Assembly (NCBI RefSeq): GCF_014645795.1
Contig: NZ_BMMK01000039.1
Span: 1-49,113, forward strand
DNA: 49,113 bases
Source of the DNA: Longimycelium tulufanense
GTDB taxonomy: Bacteria > Actinomycetota > Actinomycetes > Mycobacteriales > Pseudonocardiaceae
Reading direction: 5' to 3'
How positions within the stretch are numbered: position 1 is the stretch's first letter; each line of letters begins with the position of its first letter. This document shows positions 23,717 through 37,340 of this stretch, piece after piece. The notes beneath the pieces are model-generated. The model searched no databases. It had not been told where the DNA came from and saw nothing but the letters and a program-made list of their open reading frames with translations. The translations under genes were made by a program, and so were the position numbers.

Positions 23717-25225
23717 CTACTCGACGATGGGGGCAAGCATGGCGCAGTCCTCCGACAGCTCCCGCAGTGCCGCATAGACCCGGCGGACCATGGGGCGCGC
23801 CGCGGCCATCTGACGCGCCGTCTCCGGATCGGGGTGCACCAGGTAACGGGGCCGGACCAGTTCGGCGACGTCACACAGGGAGTCGAAGGCGCCCAGCGCC
23901 CGCCAGCCGAGCAGGGCGGCGCCGAGCCCGGAGCCGCCGCGGTCCTCGGCCATCTCCAGCTCGGTGTCCAGGGCTGCGGCCAGCAGGGTGGCCCACAGTG
24001 GGCTACGGAAGGCACCGCCGGTGGCACGGACGACGCGCACCTCGCCGCCGGCCGCGACGACGGCATCGCGGACCAGGGCGAGCTGCTGGGCGACTCCCTC
24101 CGCCAGGGCGCGGATGATCTCGGCGCGGCTGTGCTCGCGCCGCAGCCCGAGGAGCACACCGCGCGGCTCCGGGTCCCACCAGGGCGCGCGCTCGCCGAGC
24201 AGGTAGGGCAGCGCCAGTAGCCCGTGTGCGCCGGGTGGCACGCTGGCCGCCTCCTCCATCAGGTCGGCGACGTCGTCCTCGCCGACCAGGTCGGCGGCCC
24301 ACTCGCCGACCAGGCCGCCGTTGCTGATCGCTCCGCCGAGGACCCACACGCCGTCGCCGAGCGCGTAGCAGAAGACCTGGCAGCCCTCGCCCACGCAGGG
24401 CGCGTCCCGGGCGACGCGGAGTGCCCCGCTGGAGCCGAGGGAAAGCGCGGTCATGCCGGGGAGGACGGCGCCGACGCCCAGGTTGGCCAGTGGGCCGTCC
24501 GCCCCACCGGCGATCACGGGGAGTCCGGCCGGCAGCCCGGTGGCCTGGGCGCCCCTTTCGCTGAGGGCGAGGACCTCGGTCGGCGCGACCAGTTCGGGAA
24601 GCTGCTCGGCGCGGACGCGGGCCGTCTCCAGCGCCGCCGGATGCCAGGCCAGGTTGGCGAGGCTTAGCAGGCCGGTGCCGGAGGCGGAGGAGTACTCGGT
24701 GACGAACCGGCCGGTCAGGTGGAACAACGCCAGGTCCTTCAACCCGCACCAGTGCGCGGCGCGGGCCGCCAGCCCCGGCTCGTGCTCGGCGAACCACATG
24801 AGCTTGGTCAGCGGGGACATCGGATGCACCGGGGTGCCGGTGGCCTGGTGCAGGGCCCGGCCCAGCCCCTCCCCGCGCAGCCGCCGGGCTTCCCCGGTAG
24901 CGCGGCTGTCTGCCCAGCTCAGCGACGGGGTGAGGGGTCGGTGGGCGGAGTCGAGGGCGAGCAGGGTGTGCATGGCGCCGCCGAGCGCGAGACCGGCCAC
25001 GTCGCTGCCCTGCTCGGCGCAGGTGCGGGCGCAGGAGCGGAGCGCCGCCAGGGCGCCGTGCAGCACCTCGCCGGGGTCGTGGACGGCTTCCTGGTCCTTT
25101 TCAATGTGCAGGGGGTAGCCGTGTTCGGCGATCGCGCGGATCCCGCCATTGCGGTCGGCGGCCACGACCTTGGTGGCCGAGGTGCCGATGTCCACGCCGA
25201 GAATGACGTTCCGCGCTGTGGTCAT
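23717..25225 (-). CDS. FGGY-family carbohydrate kinase, probably gluconokinase
   Basis: 502 residues, two actin-like ATPase domains: the phosphate-1 motif VDIGTSATKVV near the start, LGGAMHTLLALD (about 80-91) and WADSRA in the sugar domain, and the second FGGY region with RATGGAFRSPLWATLLA (about 402-418). The pattern is closest to gluconokinases, which feed the pentose phosphate pathway; xylulokinase is a less likely alternative. Upstream lies an inverted repeat TGACC-N7-GGTCA (25297-25313). The VOC gene follows directly. Confidence 0.85.
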   Translation of the reverse strand: MTTARNVILGVDIGTSATKVVAADRNGGIRAIAEHGYPLHIEKDQEAVHDPGEVLHGALAALRSCARTCAEQGSDVAGLALGGAMHTLLALDSAHRPLTPSLSWADSRATGEARRLRGEGLGRALHQATGTPVHPMSPLTKLMWFAEHEPGLAARAAHWCGLKDLALFHLTGRFVTEYSSASGTGLLSLANLAWHPAALETARVRAEQLPELVAPTEVLALSERGAQATGLPAGLPVIAGGADGPLANLGVGAVLPGMTALSLGSSGALRVARDAPCVGEGCQVFCYALGDGVWVLGGAISNGGLVGEWAADLVGEDDVADLMEEAASVPPGAHGLLALPYLLGERAPWWDPEPRGVLLGLRREHSRAEIIRALAEGVAQQLALVRDAVVAAGGEVRVVRATGGAFRSPLWATLLAAALDTELEMAEDRGGSGLGAALLGWRALGAFDSLCDVAELVRPRYLVHPDPETARQMAAARPMVRRVYAALRELSEDCAMLAPIVE

Positions 25226-25296
25226 GACCCTACGCTATCGATTCGTCACGTTCGGGCACGAAAGACCGGCCATGCGGCCGATCCGGCGACGCCCTT

Positions 25297-25313
25297 TGAC
25301 CGAGGAAAGGTCA
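25297..25313. promoter_or_regulatory. Operator-like inverted repeat
   Basis: TGACC-N7-GGTCA lies in the divergent gap between the FGGY kinase and the DUF2993-like gene, a sensible place for a regulator site. Confidence 0.35.
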
Positions 25314-25384
25314 TACCCGAAAACGGCATGCTCGACACGAACCGACTCGGCGAAGTAGGTGGGGGCCTCGGGACGTGATAGCTG

Positions 25385-25954
25385 GTGCGGAAGACGTTCG
25401 TCACGGTCGCGCTCGTGGGCACGCTCGCGGTGGCCGCGGTAGGCGCGGAGGTGAGCCGTACCTCGCAGCTCCGGGGCGAGGTCGCCACCCAGGTACGCCA
25501 GGTGTTGCCGGCCTCGGCGACCTCTGAGGTGAAGGTGCGCGGCTTTCCCCTGCTGTGGAGTTCCCGGGACGGGGTGGTGGATCGGGCCGAGAGCGTGATC
25601 CGGATCCCGGACGGGCAGCGCGCGTCGCTGGTGCTGCGTCGCTTCCACGTCGGCACCGGTCGGGCGGACTGGGCGTCGCTCGCGGTGGAGCTGCCACCGC
25701 TGGGCGAGCTGCGATCCGCCCGAGGCTCGAGGGGCCCGCAGGCCGAAGCAGAGCAGGACGAGGGTGAGCTGGCGCTGTCGGCCACGGTGGAGGGTGGCGT
25801 GCTGCGGGTGTCACCCACGGTGCCCATCGCCGATGTCGCCACCATCAGCGCAACCCTCCCCCGGGCCTTCCAGAGGGGTCGGATCGTGCGCATCTCAGCC
25901 GATCCCAAGACGACGGTGGTGGAGCTTCGCGTCAACGATTTCCGCACCAGTTAG
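25385..25954 (+). CDS. DUF2993/LmeA-like exported protein
   Basis: 189 residues with an N-terminal hydrophobic anchor or signal (TFVTVALVGTLAVAAVGAE). The following VKVRGFPLLW, near residue 50, and an alternating beta-strand pattern resemble LmeA/DUF2993 proteins, periplasmic lipid-binding proteins linked to lipomannan elongation in mycobacteria. It is shorter than LmeA, so function may differ. GTG start with a weak ribosome-binding site. Confidence 0.65.
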   Translation: MRKTFVTVALVGTLAVAAVGAEVSRTSQLRGEVATQVRQVLPASATSEVKVRGFPLLWSSRDGVVDRAESVIRIPDGQRASLVLRRFHVGTGRADWASLAVELPPLGELRSARGSRGPQAEAEQDEGELALSATVEGGVLRVSPTVPIADVATISATLPRAFQRGRIVRISADPKTTVVELRVNDFRTS

Positions 25955-26337
25955 CGAACTGTGGTGTAGCGCGGCCAGAAAGTTCTTGTGCGGTAGGCGA
26001 AGAGCCCTGGTGGTGGAGAAGAGCTGCGGGGCAGCAGTCGACTGTGCGGCAGCTTGACGAGATGTGGGCCGACCGACGGGCTGACGGATTCTTAGCAGCC
26101 GGAGGAGACGAGGCCACCACGGACGGAGCAACCGTGCGAACAGGACGCCCGCCCGGTAAGCCGACGACGCACACCGGCAAAGCCACCACCGGGGAACGGC
26201 CGGGTTCGGCAGCGGCACACAAACCGATGTAGCGGTGCTGGGCGGGCCATTGACCTATAGGCCGCCAACAAGCCCGAGCAGGCCATGAAAAGCCGGATGG
26301 GCCGCCACTCGGCGACCCCTCCGCTCTTGCTCCTCAC
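25955..26337. other. Intergenic region, no supported gene
   Basis: 383 bases between the DUF2993-like gene and asd. A 62-codon plus-strand frame starting near 26044 exists, but its composition (Arg, Thr, Gly-rich) and lack of a ribosome-binding site do not support it. No RNA or repeat recognised. Confidence 0.4.
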
Positions 26338-27411
26338 TCAGTTGGCCAGCTCGCCGGCCAGCTTCTCCGCGATCTCGTAGGTGTTGAGCGCGGCACCCTT
26401 GCGCAGGTTGTCGCCGCACACGAAGAAGTCGAGCGTGTTCGGGAAGTCGAGCGCCTGCCGGATCCGGCCCACGTAGGTGGGGTCGGCACCGACGACGTCC
26501 GCCGGGGTGGGGAACTGCCCCGCGGCCGGGTCGTCAACCAGCACCACGGTCCGCTGCGCCTGGAAGATCTCCCGGGCCCGCGCCACGCTGACCGGCCGCG
26601 CGAACGTGGCGTGCACCGCCAGCGAGTGGGTGGTCACCACCGGAACCCGGACGCAGGTCGCCGAGACCTTCAGGTCCGGGATGCCCAGGATCTTGCGCGA
26701 CTCGTTGCGGACCTTCAGCTCCTCGCTGGCCCAGCCGTCCTCCTTGAGGGAGCCGGCCCACGGCACCACGTTGAGGGCGAGCGGTGCCGGGAACGGCGAG
26801 GTGTCCTGCCTCAGGCCGGCTGCGGCGAGCGCCTCGCGCACGTCGCCGGCCCGCTCCCCGACCTGCTTGCCGCCGACCGCGGCCAGCTCGGCGTGGAGCC
26901 GGTCGACGCCGGGCTGGCCGGCGCCGGAGGCCGCCTGGTAGGAGGCGACGACCAGCTCGGTCAGCTGCAGCTCGCGATGCAGCGCGCCGAGGGCGGCCAT
27001 CATCGACAGCGTCGTGCAGTTGGGGTTGGCGATGATGCCGCGCGGGCGGTGCGCGATCTGGTCGGTGTTGACCTCGGGCACGACCAACGGCACGTCCGGG
27101 TCCATGCGGAAGGCGCCGGAGTTGTCCACCGCGACGGCGCCGCGCCCGGCGGCGATCGGTGCCCACGTCGCGGACACCTCGTCGGGCACGTCGAACATGG
27201 CGACGTCGACGCCGTCGAAGACCTCCGGGGCGAGCGCCCGGACGGTGACCTCCTGGCCCCGCACGGCGATCTTCTTGCCGGCCGAGCGGGGGGAGGCGAT
27301 CAACCGCACCTCGCCCCACGGCCATTCGCCGCGGCCGTTGAGGATGTCGATCATCACGGTGCCGACGGCGCCGGTGGCGCCGACCAGCGCCAGCACTGGC
27401 TTGCGGGTCAT
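26338..27411 (-). CDS. asd: Aspartate-semialdehyde dehydrogenase
   Basis: Second step of the aspartate pathway (to lysine, threonine, methionine and diaminopimelate): reduces aspartyl phosphate with NADPH. 357 residues; NADP-binding GATGAVG (11-17), catalytic Cys132 in NPNCTT and the catalytic His in the [11 protein letters not shown] region. It starts seven bases after lysC, the usual actinobacterial lysC-asd operon. Confidence 0.97.
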   Translation of the reverse strand: MTRKPVLALVGATGAVGTVMIDILNGRGEWPWGEVRLIASPRSAGKKIAVRGQEVTVRALAPEVFDGVDVAMFDVPDEVSATWAPIAAGRGAVAVDNSGAFRMDPDVPLVVPEVNTDQIAHRPRGIIANPNCTTLSMMAALGALHRELQLTELVVASYQAASGAGQPGVDRLHAELAAVGGKQVGERAGDVREALAAAGLRQDTSPFPAPLALNVVPWAGSLKEDGWASEELKVRNESRKILGIPDLKVSATCVRVPVVTTHSLAVHATFARPVSVARAREIFQAQRTVVLVDDPAAGQFPTPADVVGADPTYVGRIRQALDFPNTLDFFVCGDNLRKGAALNTYEIAEKLAGELAN

Positions 27412-27418
27412 CGTGTCC

Positions 27419-28684
27419 TCACCGCCCCGTTCCGGCGTAGACGACGGCCTGCTCCTCGCCGCCGAGGTCGAACGCCTCGTGCAGGGCGCGCACGGCGTCG
27501 TCGAGCTGGGTGTCCCGGCAGATGACCGAGATCCGGATCTCCGAGGTGGAGATGATCTCGATGTTGACCCCGGCGTCGGCCAGCGCCTCGCAGAAGGTGG
27601 CGGTCACGCCGGGGTGGGAGCGCATGCCGGCCCCGATCAACGACACCTTGCCCACGTGCTCGTCGTAGACGACCTGCTCGAAGCCGATCTTCTGGCGCTG
27701 CTTCTCCAGCACGGCGACGGCGCGCGGCCCGTCGCTGCGGGGCAGCGTGAAGGTGATGTCGGTGCGACCGGTCGAGAGATGCGAGACGTTCTGCACGACC
27801 ATGTCGATGTCGATCTCGGCGTCGGCAACGGCCCGGAAGACCTGCGCGGCCTCACCGGGGTGGTCCGGCACGTTGATCACGGTGATCTTGGCCTCGGAGC
27901 GGTCATGCGCCACTCCGGTGATCATCGCCTGTTCCACGGGGATGGCCTCCATCGACCCGGCGACCGTGGTCCCGGGCTTCTTGCTGTACGACGAGCGGAC
28001 GTGGATCGGGACGCCGTAGCGGCGCGCGTACTCCACGCAGCGGAGCATCAGCACCTTGGCGCCGGCCCCCGCCATCTCAAGCATCTCCTCGTAGGTGATG
28101 GCGTCAAGCTTCTTGGCGTCGGGCACGATTCGTGGGTCGGCGGTGAAGACGCCGTCGACGTCGGTGTAGATCTCGCACACGTCGGCGTCGAGGGCGGCCG
28201 CCAGCGCGACGGCGGTGGTGTCCGAGCCACCGCGGCCCAACGTGGTCACGTCCTTGGTGTCCTGGCTGACCCCCTGGAAGCCGGCGACCAGCACGATGTA
28301 GCCCTCGTCCAGGGCCTGCCGGACGCGGCCGGGGGTGACGTCGATGATCCGCGCCTTGCCGTGGGTGGAGTCGGTGATCACGCCGGCCTGGGAGCCGGAG
28401 AACGAGCGGGCCTGCGCGCCGAGGGCGTGGATCGCCATCGCGACCAACGCGTTGGACATCCGCTCCCCCGCGGTCAGCAGCATGTCCAGCTCGCGTTGCG
28501 GAGGAACCGGGCAGACCTGCTGCGCGAGATCGGACAGCTCGTCGGTGGTGTCACCCATGGCGGAGCACACGACGACCACGTCGTTGCCGGCCTTGCGGGT
28601 GTCAACGATGCGTTCCGCTACTCGTTTGATCCGTTCCGCGCTCTCCAACGATGAGCCGCCGTACTTCTGGACGACGAGCGCCAC
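27419..28684 (-). CDS. lysC: Aspartokinase with two ACT domains
   Basis: First step of the aspartate pathway. 421 residues, the typical actinobacterial length: kinase domain with VQKYGGSS at the start and [13 protein letters not shown] near 163, then two ACT regulatory domains for lysine/threonine feedback. In relatives the same gene also makes a small beta subunit from an internal start; [17 protein letters not shown] around residue 250 fits such a start. GTG at 28684 with GGGAGG ten bases upstream; a longer frame is rejected on length. Co-transcribed with asd. Confidence 0.96.
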   Translation of the reverse strand: MALVVQKYGGSSLESAERIKRVAERIVDTRKAGNDVVVVCSAMGDTTDELSDLAQQVCPVPPQRELDMLLTAGERMSNALVAMAIHALGAQARSFSGSQAGVITDSTHGKARIIDVTPGRVRQALDEGYIVLVAGFQGVSQDTKDVTTLGRGGSDTTAVALAAALDADVCEIYTDVDGVFTADPRIVPDAKKLDAITYEEMLEMAGAGAKVLMLRCVEYARRYGVPIHVRSSYSKKPGTTVAGSMEAIPVEQAMITGVAHDRSEAKITVINVPDHPGEAAQVFRAVADAEIDIDMVVQNVSHLSTGRTDITFTLPRSDGPRAVAVLEKQRQKIGFEQVVYDEHVGKVSLIGAGMRSHPGVTATFCEALADAGVNIEIISTSEIRISVICRDTQLDDAVRALHEAFDLGGEEQAVVYAGTGR

Positions 28685-28887
28685 GTGATCAAAACCTCCC
28701 ATCGGGCCCATCGGGCCGGGCGTACCCGTCCACACTGCAGGCGTGGACGGCTGCGTGCTCCAGGACGGCGTCGTCCCACTGGTCGGGCAGCCTACATGTC
28801 ATGGAACCCGCGACATCGTGTGCAACCTCACCTCCGGTAACGGCGACTAACCTGGAAGGGTCAACCAGCCGGCGGTGTGGAGGAACG

Positions 28888-30114
28888 GTGTCTACGACCG
28901 AGGTGGACAGCGCTTCGACCACCCCCGTTGAGGCTCCCGCCGGTGAGCCGGCGGGTTCCCGCCCGGCCTGGCTGCGGCTCGACTGGTGGTCGCGGCAGCG
29001 GGCGTTGTGGATCTTGGCGCCGGCCGTGCTCTTCCTTGCGGTGCGGGAGCTGGGCCTGCTGGTGCTGGAGTGGATGGCATCCCGGAACCGCACGTCGGTG
29101 GGCTACGCCCTGACCTCGTGGGACAGCCAGTGGTACCTGGAGATCGCCGCCCGCGGCTACGACGGCGTGCGCCCGGAGCTGGTGGACGCGTTCGGGCGGC
29201 GCACGGCGGAGACGCCGCTGGCGTTCTTCCCCGGTTATCCGCTGCTTGTGCGGTGGGTCGCGGAGCTGCCCGGGGTGGGCCTGGTGTCAGCCGCGTTCGC
29301 GGTGAGTGTGGTCTCGGGTGTGACGGCCGCCTACGGCCTGGTCCGGCTGGGCGAGCGGATTGGTGGCTCCCGCCGCGTGGGCCTGTATCTGGTGGTGTTC
29401 TTCGCGGCCTCACCGATGGCGGTCGTGCTGTCGATGGCGTACTCGGAGGCGTTGTTCTGCGCGCTGGCCGTGTGGGCGCTGGTCGGGGTGTTGGAACGCC
29501 GGTGGCTCCTTGCGGGCGTGTGCTGTGCCGCGGCCGGGCTCGTGCGTCCGACGGCGGGCGCGCTGGTGGTCGCGGTGGGGTTGGCGGCGTTGGTGGCGGT
29601 GATCCGCCGCCGTGACGGTTGGCGGCCCTGGGTCGCCGGTGTGCTGGCGCCGCTGGGCATCCTCGGCTACCTGGGTTGGGTCGCGCTGCGCACGGGGCAC
29701 TTGTTCGGTTGGTTCGTGTTGCAGCAGCGGGGTTGGGACTCGCGATTCGACGGGGGTGCGGCGACCTGGCGGTTCGGCCTGGACGCGTTGGCCTCGGCGC
29801 GCTCGGTGCTGGAGGTCGCGACGGTGGGGATCGTGCTCGGCGCGATCATCCTGCTGGTGTCCGGAGCGTGGCTGCGGCTGCCGTGGCCGGTGCTGGTGTT
29901 CTCGCTCGGCGTCCTGGTGATGGACCTGGGTTCCAACGGGTTGATGAACTCAAAGGCACGGTTGCTGGTGCCCGCCTTCACCTTGTTGTTGCCGGCCGCG
30001 ATCGGGTTGGCGAAGCGGCGCCCGGCAACGGCGGTGACCGTGCTGGTCGGGGTCGCGGTGGCCAGCGCCTGGTTCGGCGCGTACTCCGTCACTTCTTGGG
30101 GGTACGCCATCTGA
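28888..30114 (+). CDS. Membrane glycosyltransferase, PIG-V-like mannosyltransferase
   Basis: 408 residues with about ten membrane segments. The early luminal motif TSWDSQWYLEIAARGYD (about 73-89) and FFPGYPLLVRW are characteristic of GT-C mannosyltransferases of the PIG-V/DUF2029 type, which use polyprenyl-phosphate mannose. Acceptor unknown; actinobacterial relatives act in phosphoinositol mannoside or protein mannosylation. GTG at 28888 with GGAGG upstream; divergent from lysC with a 203-base gap. Confidence 0.8.
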   Translation: MSTTEVDSASTTPVEAPAGEPAGSRPAWLRLDWWSRQRALWILAPAVLFLAVRELGLLVLEWMASRNRTSVGYALTSWDSQWYLEIAARGYDGVRPELVDAFGRRTAETPLAFFPGYPLLVRWVAELPGVGLVSAAFAVSVVSGVTAAYGLVRLGERIGGSRRVGLYLVVFFAASPMAVVLSMAYSEALFCALAVWALVGVLERRWLLAGVCCAAAGLVRPTAGALVVAVGLAALVAVIRRRDGWRPWVAGVLAPLGILGYLGWVALRTGHLFGWFVLQQRGWDSRFDGGAATWRFGLDALASARSVLEVATVGIVLGAIILLVSGAWLRLPWPVLVFSLGVLVMDLGSNGLMNSKARLLVPAFTLLLPAAIGLAKRRPATAVTVLVGVAVASAWFGAYSVTSWGYAI

Positions 30115-30136
30115 CCGGTGGGTACGGTTGGGTGCC

Positions 30137-33180
<3,044 letters not shown>

Positions 33181-33190
33181 CCACTGTGAA

Positions 33191-33230
33191 GCGGGCGGTC
33201 GGGTGGGAACGTGCTCACCTGACCGCCTGC
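33191..33230 (+). terminator. leuA terminator
   Basis: GCGGGCGGTC pairs with GACCGCCTGC (one G-U), extended by GGTG with CACC, starting ten bases after the stop and followed by TTGGT. Confidence 0.7.
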
Positions 33231-33568
33231 TTGGTGGGCCCGCAGAAATTCGAGCGATCGGGTGCGGTTGGCCGCGAGCTGACGAGGTCTGGACCGCTCG
33301 CCCGAGTCTCGCTCGGGGCCACGGGTTGATCCGCGCGCCGGTCGAGGGCGATCCGTGGCTGTCGTCAGGCTTCGGCCGCGGTGTCAAGTACGTTTTCGCG
33401 CACTGTGGATAACCGCCATCGTGCGTGGACGGCGGTTTTCCCCCGATCGCCAAGATCGATAGGCTGGCCCAGGGGCCGTCCCCCGGTGGAGGGTGGGGGG
33501 TGCGCGAGGTCAGGCGAGCGGCTCGGCATCGGGTCAGCGTCGGCTGATGGTGCCAGCCACTCTGGGGG
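33231..33568. other. Intergenic region with a DnaA-box-like site and hairpin
   Basis: No gene supported. It holds a perfect TTATCCACA match on the minus strand (33404-33412) and directly after it AACCGCC-N13-GGCGGTT followed by TTCCCC (33411-33437), which resembles an intrinsic terminator. Confidence 0.45.
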
Positions 33569-34213
33569 TCAACGCGCGGGCTGTGAGCCGTAGTTGTCGA
33601 GCTTGTCCTTGGCCTCCGCCATCTGCTCGGTCGAAAGCAGCCGGGGCCGCTGGCCGGTGGAGAGCACCCGCAGCGCCACCTCACATACCCATTCCAGGTA
33701 GCGGGCCCGTTCGAGGGCCTTCGCCAGTGAGTCGCCGATCGTCACCGCGCCGTGGTTGGCCAGCAGGCAGGCGGTGCGATCCCGCAGAGCGTCCAACATG
33801 GACTCGGCGAGCTGTGGAGTTCCGTAGGTGGCATAGCGTGCCACGCGCACGGGCCCGCCGAACAACGCCAGGTAGTAGTGCACGGCCGGTACTTCGTCGA
33901 CCAGGCAGGAGAGTGCGGTGGCGGCGGGCGAGTGGGTGTGAACGACGGCGACGATGTCCCGTTCGGCATAGATGGCGAGATGTATCGGCAGTTCGCTGGT
34001 GGGTGCGAGCGGGGCGTCGAGCGGGCTGCCGTCCAGGCGGTGCACACCGATCAGCTCGGGGGTGAGCCGGTCGTAGTCGACGCCGCTCGGGGTCACCGCG
34101 ACCAGCTCGCCGGCCCGCACGCTGACGTTGCCCGCGGTGCCCACCACCAGCCCATCCCGGACCAGCCGACGACACGCCCCGACGATTGCCTCTCGTTCGG
34201 TGAATAGCTGCAC
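33569..34213 (-). CDS. Class II aldolase/adducin-family protein (fuculose-phosphate-aldolase type)
   Basis: 214 residues, the size of L-fuculose-1-phosphate aldolase. Zinc ligands are visible as HTHSPAATAL (about residues 88-97) and LLANHGAVTIG (about 148-158), with SELP and YLALFGG conserved. It cleaves a phosphorylated sugar or related compound. GTG at 34213 is chosen because the product then begins like FucA (QLFTEREAIVGACRRLV); an ATG at 34234 has no ribosome-binding site. It follows the ABC transporter genes by about 40 bases. Confidence 0.88.
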   Translation of the reverse strand: MQLFTEREAIVGACRRLVRDGLVVGTAGNVSVRAGELVAVTPSGVDYDRLTPELIGVHRLDGSPLDAPLAPTSELPIHLAIYAERDIVAVVHTHSPAATALSCLVDEVPAVHYYLALFGGPVRVARYATYGTPQLAESMLDALRDRTACLLANHGAVTIGDSLAKALERARYLEWVCEVALRVLSTGQRPRLLSTEQMAEAKDKLDNYGSQPAR

Positions 34214-34253
34214 GGGAGTGCATTCTCCGCGCATCGCGGCGCCGGCGCTCGGC

Positions 34254-35402
34254 TTACGGCCCGAGTGCCTCGGTGACCGAGGTCGGGCCGGCGAGGCTCT
34301 CGTCGACAGTGGGCACGCCTTCCTCCTCGACCAGTTCCGGCCGCACCTCGTGCGGCTTGATCCGGCCGGCGCGGATGTCCTCCGCCCAGTGGCAGGCCGC
34401 CCGGTGCCCTGGAAGCACCTCGCGCAGCACGGGACGTTCGGTGTCACAGCGGGTTGGCTGCCGCCAGGGGCAGCGGGTGTGGAAGCGGCAGCCGGGGGGT
34501 GGTGCCGCTGGGGAGGGCAGGTCCCCGGTGAGCAGGATGCGTTCGCGCCGGTCCTCCAGGACCGGGTCGGGCACCGGCACCGCGGACAGCAACGCCCTGG
34601 TGTAGGGGTGTAGGGGCGCGGCGTAGAGGTCGTCCGAGGCGGCTTCCTCGACCAGTCCTCCCAGGTACATCACGCCGATGCGGTCGGCGATGTGCCGGAC
34701 CACGGCCAGGTCGTGCGCGATCACCAGGTAGGTCAGGCCGAACTCCTCCTGGAGGTCCTCCAGGAGGTTGATCACCTGTGCCTGCACGGAAACGTCCAGC
34801 GCCGACACGGGCTCGTCGGCGACGACGAGGTCCGGCTCGACGGCCAGCGCGCGGGCGATGCCGATGCGCTGTCGCTGCCCGCCGGAGAACTCGTGCGGGT
34901 ACTTGCGCAGCGCCGAGGAGGGCAGGCCAACCGCGGAGAGCAGGTCACGCAACCGGCGACCCGTCGCCTCCCGGCCACGGTCGAGGCCGTGCGCACGCAG
35001 CCCCTCGACAAGCAGCGACTCGACCGACTGTCGCGGGTCGAGGGAGGACAGCGGATCCTGGAAAACCATCTGCATCCGGCGGCGCATGCGGCGCAGCGGC
35101 TCGCCCTTCATCGTCGACAGGTCGGTACCGTCGAACACCACATGTCCGTCGCTGAGCGGGACCAGTTTCAGCATGGCCCTGCCGAGGGTTGACTTGCCAC
35201 AGCCGGACTCGCCGACAAGCCCGTAGGTCTCGCCCCGCCGGATGGTCAGGTCGACCCCGTCCACGGCGTAGACGTAGCCGATGGTGCGGTCGAGGATGAT
35301 GCCGCGCTTGATGGGGAAGTGAACCTTGAGGTCGTTCACCTCGACCAGGACCTCACTGTCCACTGTAGACTCGGTCGTGCTGGTAGCCGGTGCGGTAATC
35401 AT
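34254..35402 (-). CDS. Peptide ABC transporter ATP-binding protein (DppF/OppF type)
   Basis: 382 residues, ATPase of the dipeptide/nickel transporter family: Walker [13 protein letters not shown] signature [10 protein letters not shown], Walker B DLVVADEP and the C-terminal oligopeptide-transporter segment with CRFHTRCPW. Powers import with the partner ATPase, whose stop it overlaps (ATGA). Last transporter gene before the aldolase. Confidence 0.95.
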   Translation of the reverse strand: MITAPATSTTESTVDSEVLVEVNDLKVHFPIKRGIILDRTIGYVYAVDGVDLTIRRGETYGLVGESGCGKSTLGRAMLKLVPLSDGHVVFDGTDLSTMKGEPLRRMRRRMQMVFQDPLSSLDPRQSVESLLVEGLRAHGLDRGREATGRRLRDLLSAVGLPSSALRKYPHEFSGGQRQRIGIARALAVEPDLVVADEPVSALDVSVQAQVINLLEDLQEEFGLTYLVIAHDLAVVRHIADRIGVMYLGGLVEEAASDDLYAAPLHPYTRALLSAVPVPDPVLEDRRERILLTGDLPSPAAPPPGCRFHTRCPWRQPTRCDTERPVLREVLPGHRAACHWAEDIRAGRIKPHEVRPELVEEEGVPTVDESLAGPTSVTEALGP

Positions 35403-36379
35403 GCCGGAACCTCCTGCCGGACCGGGTTGTGGCAGCGCAACAGGCGACCGTCGTCCTCCTCCATCTCTGGCGTCACGTCCAGACACTTCTCCAGCACGTT
35501 GGGACACCGTGGCGCGAATGCGCATCCCTGCGTCCACGGGATGTTGTCCGTCACCGCGCCCCTGATCGGCACGAGCCGCTCCCCTCGTGGCGCGTCGAGC
35601 CTCGGGATGGAGGACAACAGGCCGTGGGTGTAGGGGTGTCGTGGCCGTGCGAACAGCTCGTGGCGGGCGGCGCGTTCCACCACGCGGCCGGCATAGAGGA
35701 CATTGACCTCGTCGCACAGCCCGGCAACGACACCCAGGTCATGCGTGATCATGATCAGTGCGGTCCCGGTGTCACGCACCAGCTGCGACAGCAGGGCGAG
35801 GATCTGGGCCTGGATGGTGACGTCCAGCGCCGTGGTCGGCTCGTCAGCGATGAGCAGGCGGGGCTGGCAGGCCAACGCCATCGCGATCAACGCCCGCTGC
35901 CGCATGCCACCGGACAACTGGTGCGGGTACTCGTCCAGCCGACGCCGCGGGTCGGGGATGCCCACCTGGTCCAGCAGCTCGGCGGCCACCCGCATGGCCT
36001 TAGACCGCGACATGCCGCGGTGCCGCTCCAGCACCTCGGTGACCTGGATCCCGATCGAGACGACCGGGTTCAGCGAGGACAGCGGGTCCTGGAACACCAT
36101 GCCCAGGTCGCGGCCGCGCCGGTCCCGCATCTGCCGGGGGGACTCGGTGAGCAGCTCGGCGCCCTCGAACCGGACCGAGCCGGAAACACGCACGCCGCGG
36201 CGCGGCAGGAGACCCATGATCGCCAGTGAGGTCACGGACTTGCCGCAGCCGGACTCGCCGACCAGGCCGACCGTCTGACCCTCCTCGACGGCGAAGCTGA
36301 CCCCGTCGACCGCGGTGAACGGCGCCTCGCCCCGCCGTTGGAAGACGACGGTGAGGTCGGTGACTTCGAGCAGTGCCAA
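35399..36379 (-). CDS. Peptide ABC transporter ATP-binding protein (DppD/OppD type)
   Basis: 326 residues with Walker [12 protein letters not shown] signature LSGGMRQRA, Walker [13 protein letters not shown] and the C-terminal [10 protein letters not shown] region. Pairs with the ATPase encoded next. TTG start at 36379, six bases after the permease stop; no better start is seen. Part of the five-gene transporter operon. Confidence 0.94.
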   Translation of the reverse strand: MALLEVTDLTVVFQRRGEAPFTAVDGVSFAVEEGQTVGLVGESGCGKSVTSLAIMGLLPRRGVRVSGSVRFEGAELLTESPRQMRDRRGRDLGMVFQDPLSSLNPVVSIGIQVTEVLERHRGMSRSKAMRVAAELLDQVGIPDPRRRLDEYPHQLSGGMRQRALIAMALACQPRLLIADEPTTALDVTIQAQILALLSQLVRDTGTALIMITHDLGVVAGLCDEVNVLYAGRVVERAARHELFARPRHPYTHGLLSSIPRLDAPRGERLVPIRGAVTDNIPWTQGCAFAPRCPNVLEKCLDVTPEMEEDDGRLLRCHNPVRQEVPA

Positions 36380-36385
36380 GGCAGA

Positions 36386-37327
36386 TCACCGCCGGTTCTT
36401 CGGATCCAACGCGTCGCGCAGCGACTCGCCGACGAGGGTGAAGCCCAACGCGACCGCGATGATGCAGCCGGCGGGCCAGAACGCGAGGTTGGGGTGGCTG
36501 TCGATGACGGTCTGCGCGTTGCCCAGCATCTGGCCCCACTCCGGGACCGAGTCGTCCGGATTGCCCAGGCCGAGGAAGGACAACGCGGCCGCGTCGATGA
36601 TGGCCACCGCCAGCACCAGGGTCGCCTGCACGATCACCGGCCCGAGCGAGTTGGGCAGCATGTGCCGGAACACGATCGCCCGGGGCCGAACCCCCAGCGC
36701 GCGTGCGGCGAGCACGTGGTCGCTGTTGCGTTGGGCCAGCATCGAACCGCGGAGCAGGCGGGCGAAGATCGGTATCTGCACGATCGCCACCGCGAGGATG
36801 ACGGTGAACTGGCTGGGCCGGGCGAACAACGCGCCGATCGAGACGGCGGCCAGCAGGCTGGGGATGGACAGCATCACGTCCACCAGCCGCATGACGGCCG
36901 AGTCGACCCAGCCGCCGATCGCACCGGCCAGGGTGCCCAACACCAGCCCGCCACCGAGCCCGATCACGGTGGCGAACACGCCGACCATCAGGGTCTGTTG
37001 CGAGCCGACGAGCAGGCGGGACAGCAGGTCGCGGCCCACCTGATCGCCCCCGAGCGGATGGCCGGGCTGGGGCGGAGGGATCTCGTTGCGTGCCTTGGAA
37101 ACCTGGTCCGCCAGCATCCACTCGCTCGGGTCGTGCGGGGCGAGCCAGGGGGAGAGCAGCGCGACCACGACGAAGGTTCCGATGATGGCCGCGCCGACCA
37201 GGAACACCGGGTTGCGGCGCAGCCGTCGCCAGGCGGAGACCGCCAGGCTGACCCCGGCTTCGCCCTCGCGGTCGTCGGTGGACATGCGAGCCAGGGCGTC
37301 GACGCGCTCCTTGCGGGTGGTCACCAT
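36386..37327 (-). CDS. Peptide ABC transporter permease (DppC type)
   Basis: 313 residues: a first membrane segment (about 41-62), the periplasmic GHPLGGDQVGRDLLSRLL motif typical of DppC, then five more segments and the EAA-type loop AARALGVRPRAIVFRHMLPN that contacts the ATPases. ATG at 37327. Confidence 0.95.
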   Translation of the reverse strand: MVTTRKERVDALARMSTDDREGEAGVSLAVSAWRRLRRNPVFLVGAAIIGTFVVVALLSPWLAPHDPSEWMLADQVSKARNEIPPPQPGHPLGGDQVGRDLLSRLLVGSQQTLMVGVFATVIGLGGGLVLGTLAGAIGGWVDSAVMRLVDVMLSIPSLLAAVSIGALFARPSQFTVILAVAIVQIPIFARLLRGSMLAQRNSDHVLAARALGVRPRAIVFRHMLPNSLGPVIVQATLVLAVAIIDAAALSFLGLGNPDDSVPEWGQMLGNAQTVIDSHPNLAFWPAGCIIAVALGFTLVGESLRDALDPKNRR

Positions 37328-37340
37328 GTCGCCTCCCCCC

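Noticed and set aside
27014-28654. 546-codon plus-strand frame over lysC/asd
   Set aside because: Antisense of lysC and asd, both identified by catalytic motifs.
33404-33412. Replication origin at the DnaA-like box
   Set aside because: Only one box is seen, with no AT-rich unwinding region or further boxes, so an origin is not supported.
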